Both the position numbers and the translations under genes were made by a program. DNA of 46,598 bases, taken from the IMG/VR virus record IMGVR_UViG_3300050821_023944, positions 1-46,598 of that record; one strand, 5' to 3'. Of this stretch, positions 15,893 through 24,323 are shown piece by piece (the stretch's first letter is position 1; every line of letters starts with the position of its first letter). Under the pieces are notes generated by a model. That model worked only from the letters and a program-made list of their open reading frames with translations. It searched no databases and had not been told where the DNA came from. This stretch comes from a virus.

Positions 15893-17113
15893 ATGACCGT
15901 CATCAACCCCACCGCATCAATTTTCGCGGTTGCTACACGCATCTGCGCTCTAGACGTCGAAGGCTACCCCGACCCCGGGAACGCCATGTACGTCACCGAA
16001 CAAATGATGAAGACCAGCCTCACACCTGTCATGGAGACGGGTGATGAACCCGTCGTGAAGAACGCCGCGGGCAACATCGCCGCATGGGCGAAGCACGCCG
16101 ACATGGTCAAGTACGGCACCATCGCACTCGAACTCTCCATCCCAGACCCCGCGCTTGAGGCGCTCTGCACCGGAGCGACGCTGCTCGGGTCGTCTGCCGC
16201 CGCCCTGGGCGAACCGTCCGGTCTGACCGTCACACCGCAGATCACGGGTGGGGAACTCGCCGCGAGCACCTACGGCTACCGTGTATCCCAGTACAACTCG
16301 TTCGGAGAGTCGAAGGCCCTCACCGACGTATCGGCCGCTGTTGCCTCGGGCACCACGGGTGCGGTCGTCGTGTATGCAAAGCCTGTCGCTGGAGCTCTCG
16401 GGCTCAGGGTGTACGGCCGTACGATCGGCGTCGAGCAGTTCTTGGGCACGATCCCCAACATCGGGGAACCCGAAACGAACGCGGCGATCAAAGCCGAAAC
16501 ACCCACATCGATCACTTGCGTCGCCCTCACAAAGTCGATACCGAAGGGCACTAAGTTCGTAGTCGAATCAGATGCCGACACCCCGAAGGTTATCTTCACC
16601 ACTACCGCATTTTGTCCGGTGGGCGTTGTGACGATCCCTGTCGAAGCATCCGGAGCCGTCGGGACAGAAATCGCTACGAAAAAGAAGCTGCTCGCAGTCT
16701 TCGTAGACACGGGTGCGATCACACCGTCAGGCAACCTTCCCCAGGAAGACCAGACGGCAGGGGCTGGCGAAAACCTGGGCGTGAACGCTTCCGAACTCGG
16801 GATCGTCGGCAACGAAAACGGTGTCTCGATCGAGGTGTTCGCGAAGGCCATCGAACACGGCCGCCAAGCTAACAGGCTTCCGTTCGTCCACTGGATACTC
16901 CCGAGGGTTACAGGGATGCACATTCAGCCCCGTGATCTTACGAACGCGAACACGGCCACGATCCTTGAGGGTCAGGCTGGCGAGAACCCGAACTGGGGTA
17001 CAGGCCCTGTCGGCGACTGGCCGTCAGCTTCTACTCGCTGGTATGGCCGGTTGCGGTGTGGGCGTGCGATCGTCCCGAAAGCGTCGTTTGAAAACACGCC
17101 AGCGACCGTCTAA
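15893..17113 (+). CDS. putative major tail (tube) protein with inserted Ig-like domain
   Basis: 406 residues. The N-terminal part (NAMYVTEQMMKTSLTPVMETG, GTIALELSIPDPALEALCTG) and C-terminal part (NGVSIEVFAKAIEHGRQANRLPFVHW, FEG-like ILEGQAGENPNWGTGPVGDWP) follow the order I know from actinophage tail-tube proteins. Residues about 105-210 carry an inserted FN3-like domain similar in layout to the one in the previous gene. The position before the adaptor is unusual for a tube gene, so a head-surface protein remains possible. Shine-Dalgarno AAGGAG precedes the ATG. Confidence 0.55.
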   Translation: MTVINPTASIFAVATRICALDVEGYPDPGNAMYVTEQMMKTSLTPVMETGDEPVVKNAAGNIAAWAKHADMVKYGTIALELSIPDPALEALCTGATLLGSSAAALGEPSGLTVTPQITGGELAASTYGYRVSQYNSFGESKALTDVSAAVASGTTGAVVVYAKPVAGALGLRVYGRTIGVEQFLGTIPNIGEPETNAAIKAETPTSITCVALTKSIPKGTKFVVESDADTPKVIFTTTAFCPVGVVTIPVEASGAVGTEIATKKKLLAVFVDTGAITPSGNLPQEDQTAGAGENLGVNASELGIVGNENGVSIEVFAKAIEHGRQANRLPFVHWILPRVTGMHIQPRDLTNANTATILEGQAGENPNWGTGPVGDWPSASTRWYGRLRCGRAIVPKASFENTPATV

Positions 17114-17115
17114 CC

Positions 17116-18000
17116 ATGATCCCGCGTAGTGGTGCTTGCGCCCCGTGGATCTCGGTCCCGGAAGTGCAAGCACTACCGAAGGTCAAGACCCGCGGCGAAG
17201 CGGTCATCGAGAAAGGCGAACTTGAAGACGTCCAGCTTGAAGACCTGTGTGCTGAGAGCGCGACCGCGGCGTCAGACATCCTCTACGAGCTGTCGGGGTG
17301 TATCTTTCCCGGTGAGTGCGGGCCCGTCACCGTCAGGCCTGTTTCGCGACCGACGGATATCGATACACGATCGTGGGCGAGCCTATCTCCGGTCGGATGG
17401 ATATCAACACAGGGCCTCGCCTCAGCCTATGGCTCGTATAATCCGGCCGTCCTCGCGCGCTATGGTTCGTTGGAGCCACCGACGATTGAGTTGCCCTATG
17501 CGGTAACAGGAATCGTGCAGGTCAAGATCGACGGTGAAGTAATTCCTGCGGATGAATACGAACTCCGCGACTTCAAGTCGCTCGTCAGGATCAGACCGTC
17601 ATCGAGCACGGTACCCGTCGCTCGCTACGGATGGCCGACATCGCAGATCATGGATTTGGCCGATACGGAACCGGGCACGTTCAGCATCACATATATGTTC
17701 GGTGTGCCACCGCCGGCAGCGGGCAAGCTGGCCGCAAAGAAGCTAGCCGAATATCTCATCATGCCTCAGCTCGGGGATGCGACACACTATCCGCAGCGGA
17801 TACGGTCGATCAGCAGGCAGGGCGTATCAGCAATGGTGACAGACGTGCTCGACCTGCTGAAGCAGGGGATGCTCGGCATCTACGAGTGCGACCTGTTTAT
17901 CAACAGTGTCAATCCGAACCGGAACGCTCGACAGGCCGCTGTCTGGAGCCCCGACCTAGGGCGTCCCGGCCGGCGTACCGAAAGACCCTCACTCTCCTAA
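17116..18000 (+). CDS. head-to-tail adaptor (connector) protein
   Basis: ATG 2 bases after the previous stop; 294 residues. The order is typical of gp6/gp15-like adaptors: a helical N-terminus with VQLEDLCAESATAASDILYELSG, a beta-rich central barrel (PVRPVS... , VTGIVQVKIDGEVIPADEYELRD), a helical KLAAKKLAEYLIMPQ, then SRQGVSAMVTDVLDLLKQGMLGIYECDLFINSVNP. It is expected to dock under the portal after packaging. The C-terminus ends in a basic Arg-rich tail. Strong CCTAAGGAGGG for the next gene overlaps the stop region. Confidence 0.75.
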   Translation: MIPRSGACAPWISVPEVQALPKVKTRGEAVIEKGELEDVQLEDLCAESATAASDILYELSGCIFPGECGPVTVRPVSRPTDIDTRSWASLSPVGWISTQGLASAYGSYNPAVLARYGSLEPPTIELPYAVTGIVQVKIDGEVIPADEYELRDFKSLVRIRPSSSTVPVARYGWPTSQIMDLADTEPGTFSITYMFGVPPPAAGKLAAKKLAEYLIMPQLGDATHYPQRIRSISRQGVSAMVTDVLDLLKQGMLGIYECDLFINSVNPNRNARQAAVWSPDLGRPGRRTERPSLS

Positions 18001-18010
18001 GGAGGGCGCG

Positions 18011-20683
18011 ATGGTGGATGAAGCGCTACCCATACGCCGACTGACCGAAGCGGGAATGACCACAGGCGAGCTCGCGAAGCTCGAAAATACTTGGCGTGAG
18101 TATCCAGACAACCGTAAGCAGATCGTCAAGTTCTTCGCCAAACTCGCCCTCGAAGACATCATCGAATGGCTCGAAGTTCAACGGGTGGTCGGTCACTTCT
18201 CAACGACTTATGATCCGGTGACTGACCCGGTGCAGGTCGGGTTGGACGAGGGCCTCGCATTGAGTAGCTTTATCCCGCTTACCCAGAAGGGCGCGTCCGA
18301 AGGTGTAGCGACACTCAACAGCAAAGAAGAACTCGCCGCGTCGCAAGTGCCGGTTTCGGTGGTAAGCGGAAGTTCCATCCCGGCTGCTACTTCGGGGCAG
18401 GTGCCGGTGTCAAACGGTGAGGGGAGTTGGACACCGGAAACGATTGCTGGTCTCGGGAACGCTCTGCTGTTCGTCGCGCAGGCGCTGACTTCCTCTCAGA
18501 AGGTTCAGGCGCGCTCCAACATCGACTTCCTGTTGACCCTCGCTGCTGCGATCGACTCAACGGTACGGACGAACCTAGCGACGAACCCGGGGTTGGAGGC
18601 GGCGGAAACTAACTGGGTCAACTTCGCGGGTACCGGGGGGGCGCTTACTGCTAGCCGCGTGACCGATGCCACTCTGGGGCACGCGTATGAGCTGACCTGG
18701 ACGACTGAACCCACGGGCGTCGGGGGTGGGGGGTTTGGTTCTACGACCGCCGGGATCGCTGTGGTGCCAGGCCAACCGTTTGCCGCGTCGCTGGGGGCGT
18801 GTCCGAGTATCGCGCAGCAGATGTGTGTGCTCGTGAAGTTCTACAAGTCCTCTGGGGTGCAGGTGGGATCGACGTTGTTTGGTCCCTCCCGGACTATTGC
18901 TGCTGGGGAATATGTAACGCTGCTCGCTCCCGCGAGCACGCAGGTCCCGGCTGAAGCGGCGTTCGCGACTGTTCAGGCAACCCCCACGGGTGGAGGTGCC
19001 GTCCTTTGGCCGGTCGGCGCGACGCTCCTTCTCGGGCAGTGCATGGTCGAGGCTGCTGCTGCTGTTGGCCCGTGGTTCGATGGTGACTCGCAGACAGGGA
19101 GCTGGACCGGCACGGCGCATGCTTCTACGAGCCAGGGCGTCTTGCAACAGTTTGCTCCTCTTTCGCAGCCGAACTTCACCGGGGCTGTCGTTCCGTCCTG
19201 GAATGGCAGTGCACTGGCGACCTTCTCACAGGCAAACAGTTTCAACTCCTCAGCGATGCACAACAAGCTCGGGTGGGTGACCGCCACCGCGTTCAATGTC
19301 TGGGATCTTGTTTACGTCGAGGGGAACCTGTGGTTTGAGTGCATCAGTGCGCACATATCGGGGACGTTCCTAACGGACTGGCAGGCCGGTAAGTGGCGGC
19401 TCATATCGAACGGGACAAAGAATCTGAGCGAGCCACCGAGAGCGATCAGCGATTACGCCTCAGCGCGCCTCGCGGCAGTCAGCGCGGCGCTGCATCCCCT
19501 TCCTCCGACAGTGTCCTATCTCGCGTCGGGATTCTCGCTGTCAAGCATTCTCGGTTCGACGTATGTCGAACACGTCTACAGCGAAGGCGGCTTGCCGGTC
19601 CGCAAGGTCGGTGTCGTGACTTCGACCGTCAGCGAGGGAGGCGTGAACTGCGAGCGGAACGTCGCGGTCGGCTCCTCTTATGCAGGAGGGGCAAGTGGAC
19701 CGAGCCCGTACAGTCTTGAGTTCATACTCTCCGTTCCGAAAACTGCTGATGGGACGATCGTGCTCTCCCATGTCCCTCAGGTCATCTCCGGTGGGCCTGG
19801 GGTGGGTGTTTGGGTCGAGATCGATGGTCGTCCTGCGACATGGGCGATGCAACGCGACAGCGCTCCGGTCAGCGGGTCGCTGCGAGGGATAGAAATCACC
19901 GGACTGCCGACGGGGACACATCTGATCCGTCTCACTTGCCAGCAGATCGACTGGCATTCAATCTCCGTCACCGGTAACGCACAAATCGCCGCGTCAACAT
20001 CGACACGCAAGACGGTTTATATCCTCGGTGATTCGTGGATCGCGGGCGGCGGCTCGACCAATGCGCACCCTACATGGCCGCACTCCATTGCACCGTTGCT
20101 CGCCAAGCTACTCGACGCGGACACCGCGTTTGGTGGTCAGGGATCGACGGGATATTGCGTGAACCCCGGATCGCCTGCGAGCGTGTTCGGTTCGACCGAT
20201 CGACTAAATGCCATCACGGCCTACGCACCGAACTATCTACTGGTGTTCGGGTCCGAGAACGACGACACGTCGGCCTCGAGTGTTCAGGCCGCGGCGACGG
20301 CCCTCTACAGCGCCATCGCGACCGCTCTACCAGCCTGCAAAATCATGGTTGTAGCGCCACAGTCCACGATCGCGTCAACGCAGGGCAACCGTGTCACAAG
20401 CACCAACGGAGTACAAGCCGCCGCTGAAGCAGCATCGAACGTGGTCGGGGCGACGGCCATCAAGCCGATCGGGTCTAGCGCACTACCAAGTCAGGCGTGG
20501 ATGAGCGGCAACGGTCATCTCGGAGCGGCCGACAGTCTCGGTGCTTCTGACTCATACATGTGGACCGACGGTCTACACACGACCGTGTTCGGGGACCACT
20601 ACTACGCACGCCGCATATTCGAGGGGATCGTCGAGCTGTTTGATACGGCCGGTTTGATCGGCGTGGATGGCTTCTCGCTATGA
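18011..20683 (+). CDS. large fibre/spike with C-terminal SGNH (GDSL) esterase domain
   Basis: 890 residues. Residues 1-60 form a helical anchor module ending EDIIEWLEVQRVVGHFS. About 190-370 holds a carbohydrate-binding-like beta-sandwich (NLATNPGLEAAETNW). About 420-470 has a small module typical of phage fibres (WDLVYVEGNLWFECISAH). Residues 665-880 form an SGNH hydrolase: GDSW with Ser675, a block II Gly, GSEND with Asn750, and DGLH with Asp853/His856. It probably deacetylates or de-esterifies a surface polysaccharide. The location between adaptor and neck genes suggests a head- or neck-attached fibre rather than a tail-tip spike. Confidence 0.85.
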   Translation: MVDEALPIRRLTEAGMTTGELAKLENTWREYPDNRKQIVKFFAKLALEDIIEWLEVQRVVGHFSTTYDPVTDPVQVGLDEGLALSSFIPLTQKGASEGVATLNSKEELAASQVPVSVVSGSSIPAATSGQVPVSNGEGSWTPETIAGLGNALLFVAQALTSSQKVQARSNIDFLLTLAAAIDSTVRTNLATNPGLEAAETNWVNFAGTGGALTASRVTDATLGHAYELTWTTEPTGVGGGGFGSTTAGIAVVPGQPFAASLGACPSIAQQMCVLVKFYKSSGVQVGSTLFGPSRTIAAGEYVTLLAPASTQVPAEAAFATVQATPTGGGAVLWPVGATLLLGQCMVEAAAAVGPWFDGDSQTGSWTGTAHASTSQGVLQQFAPLSQPNFTGAVVPSWNGSALATFSQANSFNSSAMHNKLGWVTATAFNVWDLVYVEGNLWFECISAHISGTFLTDWQAGKWRLISNGTKNLSEPPRAISDYASARLAAVSAALHPLPPTVSYLASGFSLSSILGSTYVEHVYSEGGLPVRKVGVVTSTVSEGGVNCERNVAVGSSYAGGASGPSPYSLEFILSVPKTADGTIVLSHVPQVISGGPGVGVWVEIDGRPATWAMQRDSAPVSGSLRGIEITGLPTGTHLIRLTCQQIDWHSISVTGNAQIAASTSTRKTVYILGDSWIAGGGSTNAHPTWPHSIAPLLAKLLDADTAFGGQGSTGYCVNPGSPASVFGSTDRLNAITAYAPNYLLVFGSENDDTSASSVQAAATALYSAIATALPACKIMVVAPQSTIASTQGNRVTSTNGVQAAAEAASNVVGATAIKPIGSSALPSQAWMSGNGHLGAADSLGASDSYMWTDGLHTTVFGDHYYARRIFEGIVELFDTAGLIGVDGFSL

Positions 20684-21084
20684 CGAGCTTCAAGGACCTC
20701 ATCCCGGTCGACGCCAACGAACACATCATCGGGGTGCTATCCACCGTCGCCGACACTGGACCGGAAGGCTACAAACTGGTCAACGGGGAAGGCACGATCC
20801 TTGAATGGAAAACACCCTCCGACGGGAAACTGCACGCGATCTACATGCCGGGGGTCATCGTTGCGACATCGACCGAGACGGCAGGCGCGATCAGCGTGAC
20901 CTACACAACAGGAGGGGTCGAACACACCGCCACGATTGATTCAGGTGGCCATTCATCTGGCACCGTCTCACCCACAAGCGGGAGTTCCTACACGGTAGAC
21001 CCCGGAACGACCATCACCGTCAAGCAATCCTCCAAATTGACGGCCGGCGCCGCCAAGCTGCTCCTGAAGATCCTGAGCGACTAG
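20680..21084 (+). CDS. putative small beta structural protein, 134 aa
   Basis: ATGA overlap with the esterase gene. A Thr/Gly/Ser-rich beta pattern runs through the whole length (AGAISVTYTTGGVEHTATID, GTTITVKQSSKLTAGAAK) after a short N-terminal segment (FKDLIPVDANEHIIGVLS). It looks like a small decoration protein or fibre partner. Coupling to the fibre gene supports a shared virion structure. No enzyme motif is seen. Confidence 0.65.
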   Translation: MTSFKDLIPVDANEHIIGVLSTVADTGPEGYKLVNGEGTILEWKTPSDGKLHAIYMPGVIVATSTETAGAISVTYTTGGVEHTATIDSGGHSSGTVSPTSGSSYTVDPGTTITVKQSSKLTAGAAKLLLKILSD

Positions 21085-21168
21085 CACTGCCGCTATGCGT
21101 GAGCAGGGGAGGACCTAACTCGACACCTGGAAGTTCGCATCATCGGACAACACGACGGAGGTTGGGTT

Positions 21169-22116
21169 ATGCTTCGCGCCGTGGCGGAGATGCGGTTTGG
21201 GATCACGTATGACGGGCCAGCGCTGACAGACGGGAGGATGCCCGTCCGTGATCTCGCGCCAGCCCTGTTCGCGCTGGGCGAACTGTTTACTGAAGCGAGC
21301 CTTGTCGCACATCCGGACCGCGATCCGGCGTCGCTGAACATCAAGGCGACGCAAGACGGTTCGTTCATCGTTGATCTCGCCCTACATTCGCCCGACACAT
21401 GGGATCAGATCCTCAACCTCTTCGACGGGCACGTCGCCGGGGCACTCGACAATCTGCTCGGCATCATCCTCGGTGCGGGTACTGTAGGTAGCGGCCTGTT
21501 CGTGCTGATACGCCGACTCAACGGTCGGAACATCTCCGAGCGCGAGACGCTGGACTCGGGACTCATCCGGATGACGCTCCAAGATGGCGCGGTCCTCGAA
21601 GGATCACCCGAGGTGTTGGCGCTCTACGATCGCGAAACGGCGAGAGCGAACGCGAAGAGGGTCGTGGAGCCGCTTGAAAGCCCAGGCGTGGACTCCGTCG
21701 CATTCTCACGCGACGGCCAACGGCAGTTCGAGATCGGGAAGGACGATCTCGCCGCCTACGCGTCCGAACCGGACGGTGAGACGCTACTCGACCACGAGAT
21801 TGAGTCTGTCGTCACGCTGACCCAACCAACGCTTGAAGGTAAATACAAGTGGCGGTTCAGTGAGGGCGACAACACCATGACGGCGTCGCTTGAGGACGCC
21901 GATTTCCGGGCGCGGATCGATTCGGGAGAGGCGTTCAGACAGGGCGACATGCTGCGCGTCCGTATGCATATCGTCCAGACGCAGCGCGGTGACAAGCTCC
22001 AAACGGAGCGTACGATCGTCGAGGTCTTGGAGCATTACCCGCGCCATATTCAAACGCAGATAGAAACTGTCGTACATCCGTCCGCGAACACCGACCACAC
22101 GACTGGGGTCGGCTAG
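21169..22116 (+). CDS. accessory membrane protein of unknown function (cargo gene)
   Basis: 315 residues; GGAGG 7 bases before the ATG. The order is a beta/alpha N-terminal domain (MRFGITYDGPALTDG, VRDLAPALFALGELFTEAS, GSFIVDLALHS), one Gly-rich membrane helix about 92-114 (LLGIILGAGTVGSGLFVLI), then a basic RRLNGR. A C-terminal domain follows, ending with KYKWRFSEGD, LEDADFRARIDSGEAF and RVRMHIVQTQ. From memory this matches a broadly distributed, uncharacterised bacterial family with the same DLAPALLALGDLF and ADF-x-I-x-G motifs. It is not a known virion part. It probably acts in the infected cell, e.g. defence or exclusion, which is inference. Confidence 0.75.
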   Translation: MLRAVAEMRFGITYDGPALTDGRMPVRDLAPALFALGELFTEASLVAHPDRDPASLNIKATQDGSFIVDLALHSPDTWDQILNLFDGHVAGALDNLLGIILGAGTVGSGLFVLIRRLNGRNISERETLDSGLIRMTLQDGAVLEGSPEVLALYDRETARANAKRVVEPLESPGVDSVAFSRDGQRQFEIGKDDLAAYASEPDGETLLDHEIESVVTLTQPTLEGKYKWRFSEGDNTMTASLEDADFRARIDSGEAFRQGDMLRVRMHIVQTQRGDKLQTERTIVEVLEHYPRHIQTQIETVVHPSANTDHTTGVG

Positions 22117-22134
22117 CTTCGTAGGCCAACATAA

Positions 22135-22194
22135 AGCGCCCCCGCGAGACGGCAATCTCCGGGGGCATGGCCACACCTAAACAGGAGGTGCGAC
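22135..22194 (+). promoter_or_regulatory. leader element A: GC hairpin plus conserved Shine-Dalgarno block
   Basis: Stem GCCCCCG (22138-22144) pairs with CGGGGGC (22160-22166) around a 15-nt loop. The block ACCTAAACAGGAGGT (22175-22189) follows, and then the GTG at 22195. The same arrangement occurs on the minus strand at 33661-33715 with the same stem and loop lengths. No U-tract follows the stem, so it is not a standard intrinsic terminator. Confidence 0.7.
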
Positions 22195-22386
22195 GTGCCA
22201 AAGGGTATCCAAGGACCATCGTCTTGCTCGATCGAGGGCTGCGAGCAGCCGCACGAGGCACGAGGCTGGTGCCACAAGCACTACCGGCGCTGGCTTGCGC
22301 ATGGTAACCCGCATCGGGACTGCCGTACGTGTCACCGCGAACGAGCGCGCCGACAACGAGCTAATCAGGGAAGGAATAAATCGTGA
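22195..22386 (+). CDS. small zinc-finger protein, 63 aa
   Basis: GTG start 5 bases after AGGAGGT. The sequence CSIEGCEQPHEARGWCHKHY then RRWLAHGNP is the short Cys/His knuckle often seen in phage HNH-associated or stand-alone DNA-binding proteins. CRTCHRERARRQR follows as a second pair in a very basic tail. Likely a small DNA- or RNA-binding protein. The stop overlaps the next GTG. It is the gene served by leader element A, which is odd inside a late structural operon. Confidence 0.7.
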   Translation: MPKGIQGPSSCSIEGCEQPHEARGWCHKHYRRWLAHGNPHRDCRTCHRERARRQRANQGRNKS

Positions 22387-22862
22387 CTGTTGACAGAAGT
22401 ACTTTCGATCCGTTCGCGCCATCGCCGGCCCCCAAAGCCAAGCGCAAGCCCAAACCGAAGGAGACGCCCATGCAATTCCCCGGAACCCGACTGCTATCCG
22501 CTGGAGCGTCTGATGCTGAGGTCACACAGCTCGAGGCCGAGCATGATGCGGCGAGCCCCGAAGCCCAGGAAAGCCGGATACGGCACCTGGAGAAAATCGC
22601 TGAGGGCGACATCGTGGAGTGGCTGGAGGAGCTGCGCAAAGCCGGCCACTTCGGCAAGCCCGAGGTGCCTGCCGAGGCCGAGGCCACGGACGAGGCGCCG
22701 GCTGACGAAGTGCCCGCGCAGGAGCCCGAGGGCACGACGGCTGAGCCCGAGCCTGAGCCCGAGGTGGCCGAGGAGACCAAGGCCGAGGAGGAACCCAAGC
22801 CGAAGGCGAAGCGCAAGCCGAAGGCTACGGAGCCCGAGGAGCCTGTCGAGGCAGCCGAGTAG
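22383..22862 (+). CDS. hypothetical acidic/low-complexity protein, 159 aa
   Basis: GTG at 22383 with AAGGAA upstream; an in-frame ATG at 22470 (residue 30) has a stronger AAGGAG and could be an alternative start. Residues 37-90 form a helical module (LLSAGASDAEVTQLEAEHD... GDIVEWLEELRKAGHFG) similar to the first 60 residues of the SGNH fibre. The remainder is Glu/Pro/Ala-rich, ending in a Lys-rich KPKAKRKPKA stretch. The shared module suggests both proteins bind the same partner. Role unknown; virion or neck scaffold possible. Confidence 0.6.
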   Translation: MTVDRSTFDPFAPSPAPKAKRKPKPKETPMQFPGTRLLSAGASDAEVTQLEAEHDAASPEAQESRIRHLEKIAEGDIVEWLEELRKAGHFGKPEVPAEAEATDEAPADEVPAQEPEGTTAEPEPEPEVAEETKAEEEPKPKAKRKPKATEPEEPVEAAE

Positions 22863-23350
22863 TGCGAGCAACAGAAGCAGCCCCTGCGCTCCTCGCTGCG
22901 TTCGTCAAGCAGTTGGAGGCGCAGGGGATAGAGTTGCCCGAGCGGCAGTATGTGGCGCCGGGGTCTATAGCCGTTTGGGATAGCGAACAGCTAGCAATCA
23001 ACCTCCAAGACATTCTGCGAGGTCAGCCCGGCGAAGCGGTCGAGAAGACCACATGGCCAGTCCCGACGGTCGTTGTCGCGCAGTTCGCTGTCCAGCTCGT
23101 ACGCCTAGTACCAGCACTGTCTAACGACGGGCCGTTGCAAACAGTGGTCCCCGGTGAAGTTGAAATCGGTGTGTCAGGCATGCAGGCAATGGATGACGCC
23201 GACGCGATCGTCGAGGCAGCCCTAGCGATCCAGCAAGCGCACACCGTCACAGAACCCGGCATGGGCTTCGGGATCGGCCAGGTCAGCACGCTTGGTCCCG
23301 AGGGTGGATTGGCAGCGGTCATGTTGAAGGTGACGATCAGCCTCGACTAA
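22862..23350 (+). CDS. putative tail terminator/neck protein, 162 aa
   Basis: The GTG overlaps the previous TAG by one base. The N-terminal helix is followed by LPERQYVAPGSIAVWDSEQLAINL, a segment I know from actinophage neck/tail-terminator proteins. A beta core (EVEIGVSGMQAMDDADAIVEAALAI) follows, then a C-terminal strand (LAAVMLKVTISLD). Length and position just before the gp10-like gene fit a tail terminator capping the tube. Not proven. Confidence 0.55.
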   Translation: MRATEAAPALLAAFVKQLEAQGIELPERQYVAPGSIAVWDSEQLAINLQDILRGQPGEAVEKTTWPVPTVVVAQFAVQLVRLVPALSNDGPLQTVVPGEVEIGVSGMQAMDDADAIVEAALAIQQAHTVTEPGMGFGIGQVSTLGPEGGLAAVMLKVTISLD

Positions 23351-23360
23351 GGAGGCCCGA

Positions 23361-23777
23361 ATGGCCGAGATCAAGCTAGTTCTTGACGGCGCACGCCTCG
23401 CTGAGCTCTTGCACTCACCGACGGGCCCTGTAGGCCGTCACATGATCGAGCGTGGAGAGCTAGTCAAGCAAGGCGCCCGTGCTCGAGCGCCACGCAAGTC
23501 GGGTTGTCTCCAGGGTTCGATAGTCAAGCGTGTCGAAGATCGTGTTGAGGGCATTGCTATCCGCGTCATCGCCGACACGTCACCATGCTCGCCCGACCGC
23601 AAGTCGTATGCGCTGTTCGTACACAATGGCACCCAGGCTCACACGATCGAAGCAAAGAACGCAGGGGTCCTGAGCTTCGAGTGGCATGGGGAGCGCGTGT
23701 TCTTCGCGTCGGTGCTGCATCCCGCGACCCGCGGGCACCCATTCCTACGCGACAGCCTCCCGCTCGCCGTCGCCTAA
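23361..23777 (+). CDS. HK97 gp10-like tail completion protein
   Basis: 138 residues. VKQGARARAPRKSGCLQGSIV early on and SYALFVHNGTQAHTIEAKN, then HPATRGHPFLRDSLP near the end, are the landmark order of HK97 gp10-like proteins (RxxAPxxTGxL ... YAxxVExGTxxH ... xxPFLRxAL). It helps join tail to head. Strong AAGGAGG overlaps the preceding stop (gactaaggagg). A 43-base gap with a strong hairpin follows. Confidence 0.8.
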   Translation: MAEIKLVLDGARLAELLHSPTGPVGRHMIERGELVKQGARARAPRKSGCLQGSIVKRVEDRVEGIAIRVIADTSPCSPDRKSYALFVHNGTQAHTIEAKNAGVLSFEWHGERVFFASVLHPATRGHPFLRDSLPLAVA

Positions 23778-23799
23778 ACAAACTGCCATCAGGTACCGG

Positions 23800-23861
23800 C
23801 AGGGTCCCCCGCTCCTGACTTGGTGGCGGGGGACCTAACCAAGTCAACCCAAGGAGTAACC
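23800..23861 (+). promoter_or_regulatory. leader element B: 9-bp hairpin before tail chaperone gene
   Basis: GTCCCCCGC (23804-23812) pairs perfectly with GCGGGGGAC (23826-23834), loop 13 nt. ACCTAACC and AAGGAG (23851-23856) follow, then the GTG at 23862. The layout is like leader elements A and C, with a less conserved downstream block. It may act as a terminator/attenuator or a ribosome-access element ahead of the chaperone gene. Confidence 0.55.
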
Positions 23862-24323
23862 GTGGAACTAGACCCCATCGGACGGGTAGAGAATCCTGAC
23901 GATCTCGACTTCGAGCCAATCGTCATACCCGTCGTCGGATACACACGCAAGGGGAAGGAGGTCCTACACAAGGCCCAGTTCCGATCAGTAGCTCCCGCCG
24001 GCCAGACAGTCGCTGTGCTCAGGAACATGGCCCCCACTGGTGGGGTCCCGGCAGCACAGATGATGACGTTCCTCGACGCATGTGTACTAGCGGAGGATCG
24101 CGAAGCATGGAACGCCTTTCTCGATAACTCCGAGGTCGAAATCGAACAGTCAACTCTCGTGCGTGTGTACGCGGCGCTGATGGAGACGTATGCTGCCCGC
24201 CCTACGATGCCGCCCGGCGACTCGTCTGGTACTGGGAAGACAACGAAGCAGACCTCTCAGGCCGCCTCACGCTCGCGGGCATCTCGTTCGCGGAAGAGCC
24301 CCTCGCGCTCGCGCTCGACCTGA
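23862..24323 (+). CDS. tail assembly chaperone G-type protein
   Basis: GTG at 23862 behind AAGGAG; 153 residues in the zero frame. The N-terminal part is acidic (NPDDLDFEPIVIPVVGY). The middle is helical (MTFLDACVLAEDREAWNAFLDN, STLVRVYAALMETY). The last 40 residues are Ser/Arg/Lys low-complexity, typical of out-of-frame reading beyond a slip point. Position directly before the tape measure, and an overlapping second frame, identify it as the lambda gpG equivalent. It guides tape measure folding and is absent from mature tails. Confidence 0.8.
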   Translation: MELDPIGRVENPDDLDFEPIVIPVVGYTRKGKEVLHKAQFRSVAPAGQTVAVLRNMAPTGGVPAAQMMTFLDACVLAEDREAWNAFLDNSEVEIEQSTLVRVYAALMETYAARPTMPPGDSSGTGKTTKQTSQAASRSRASRSRKSPSRSRST

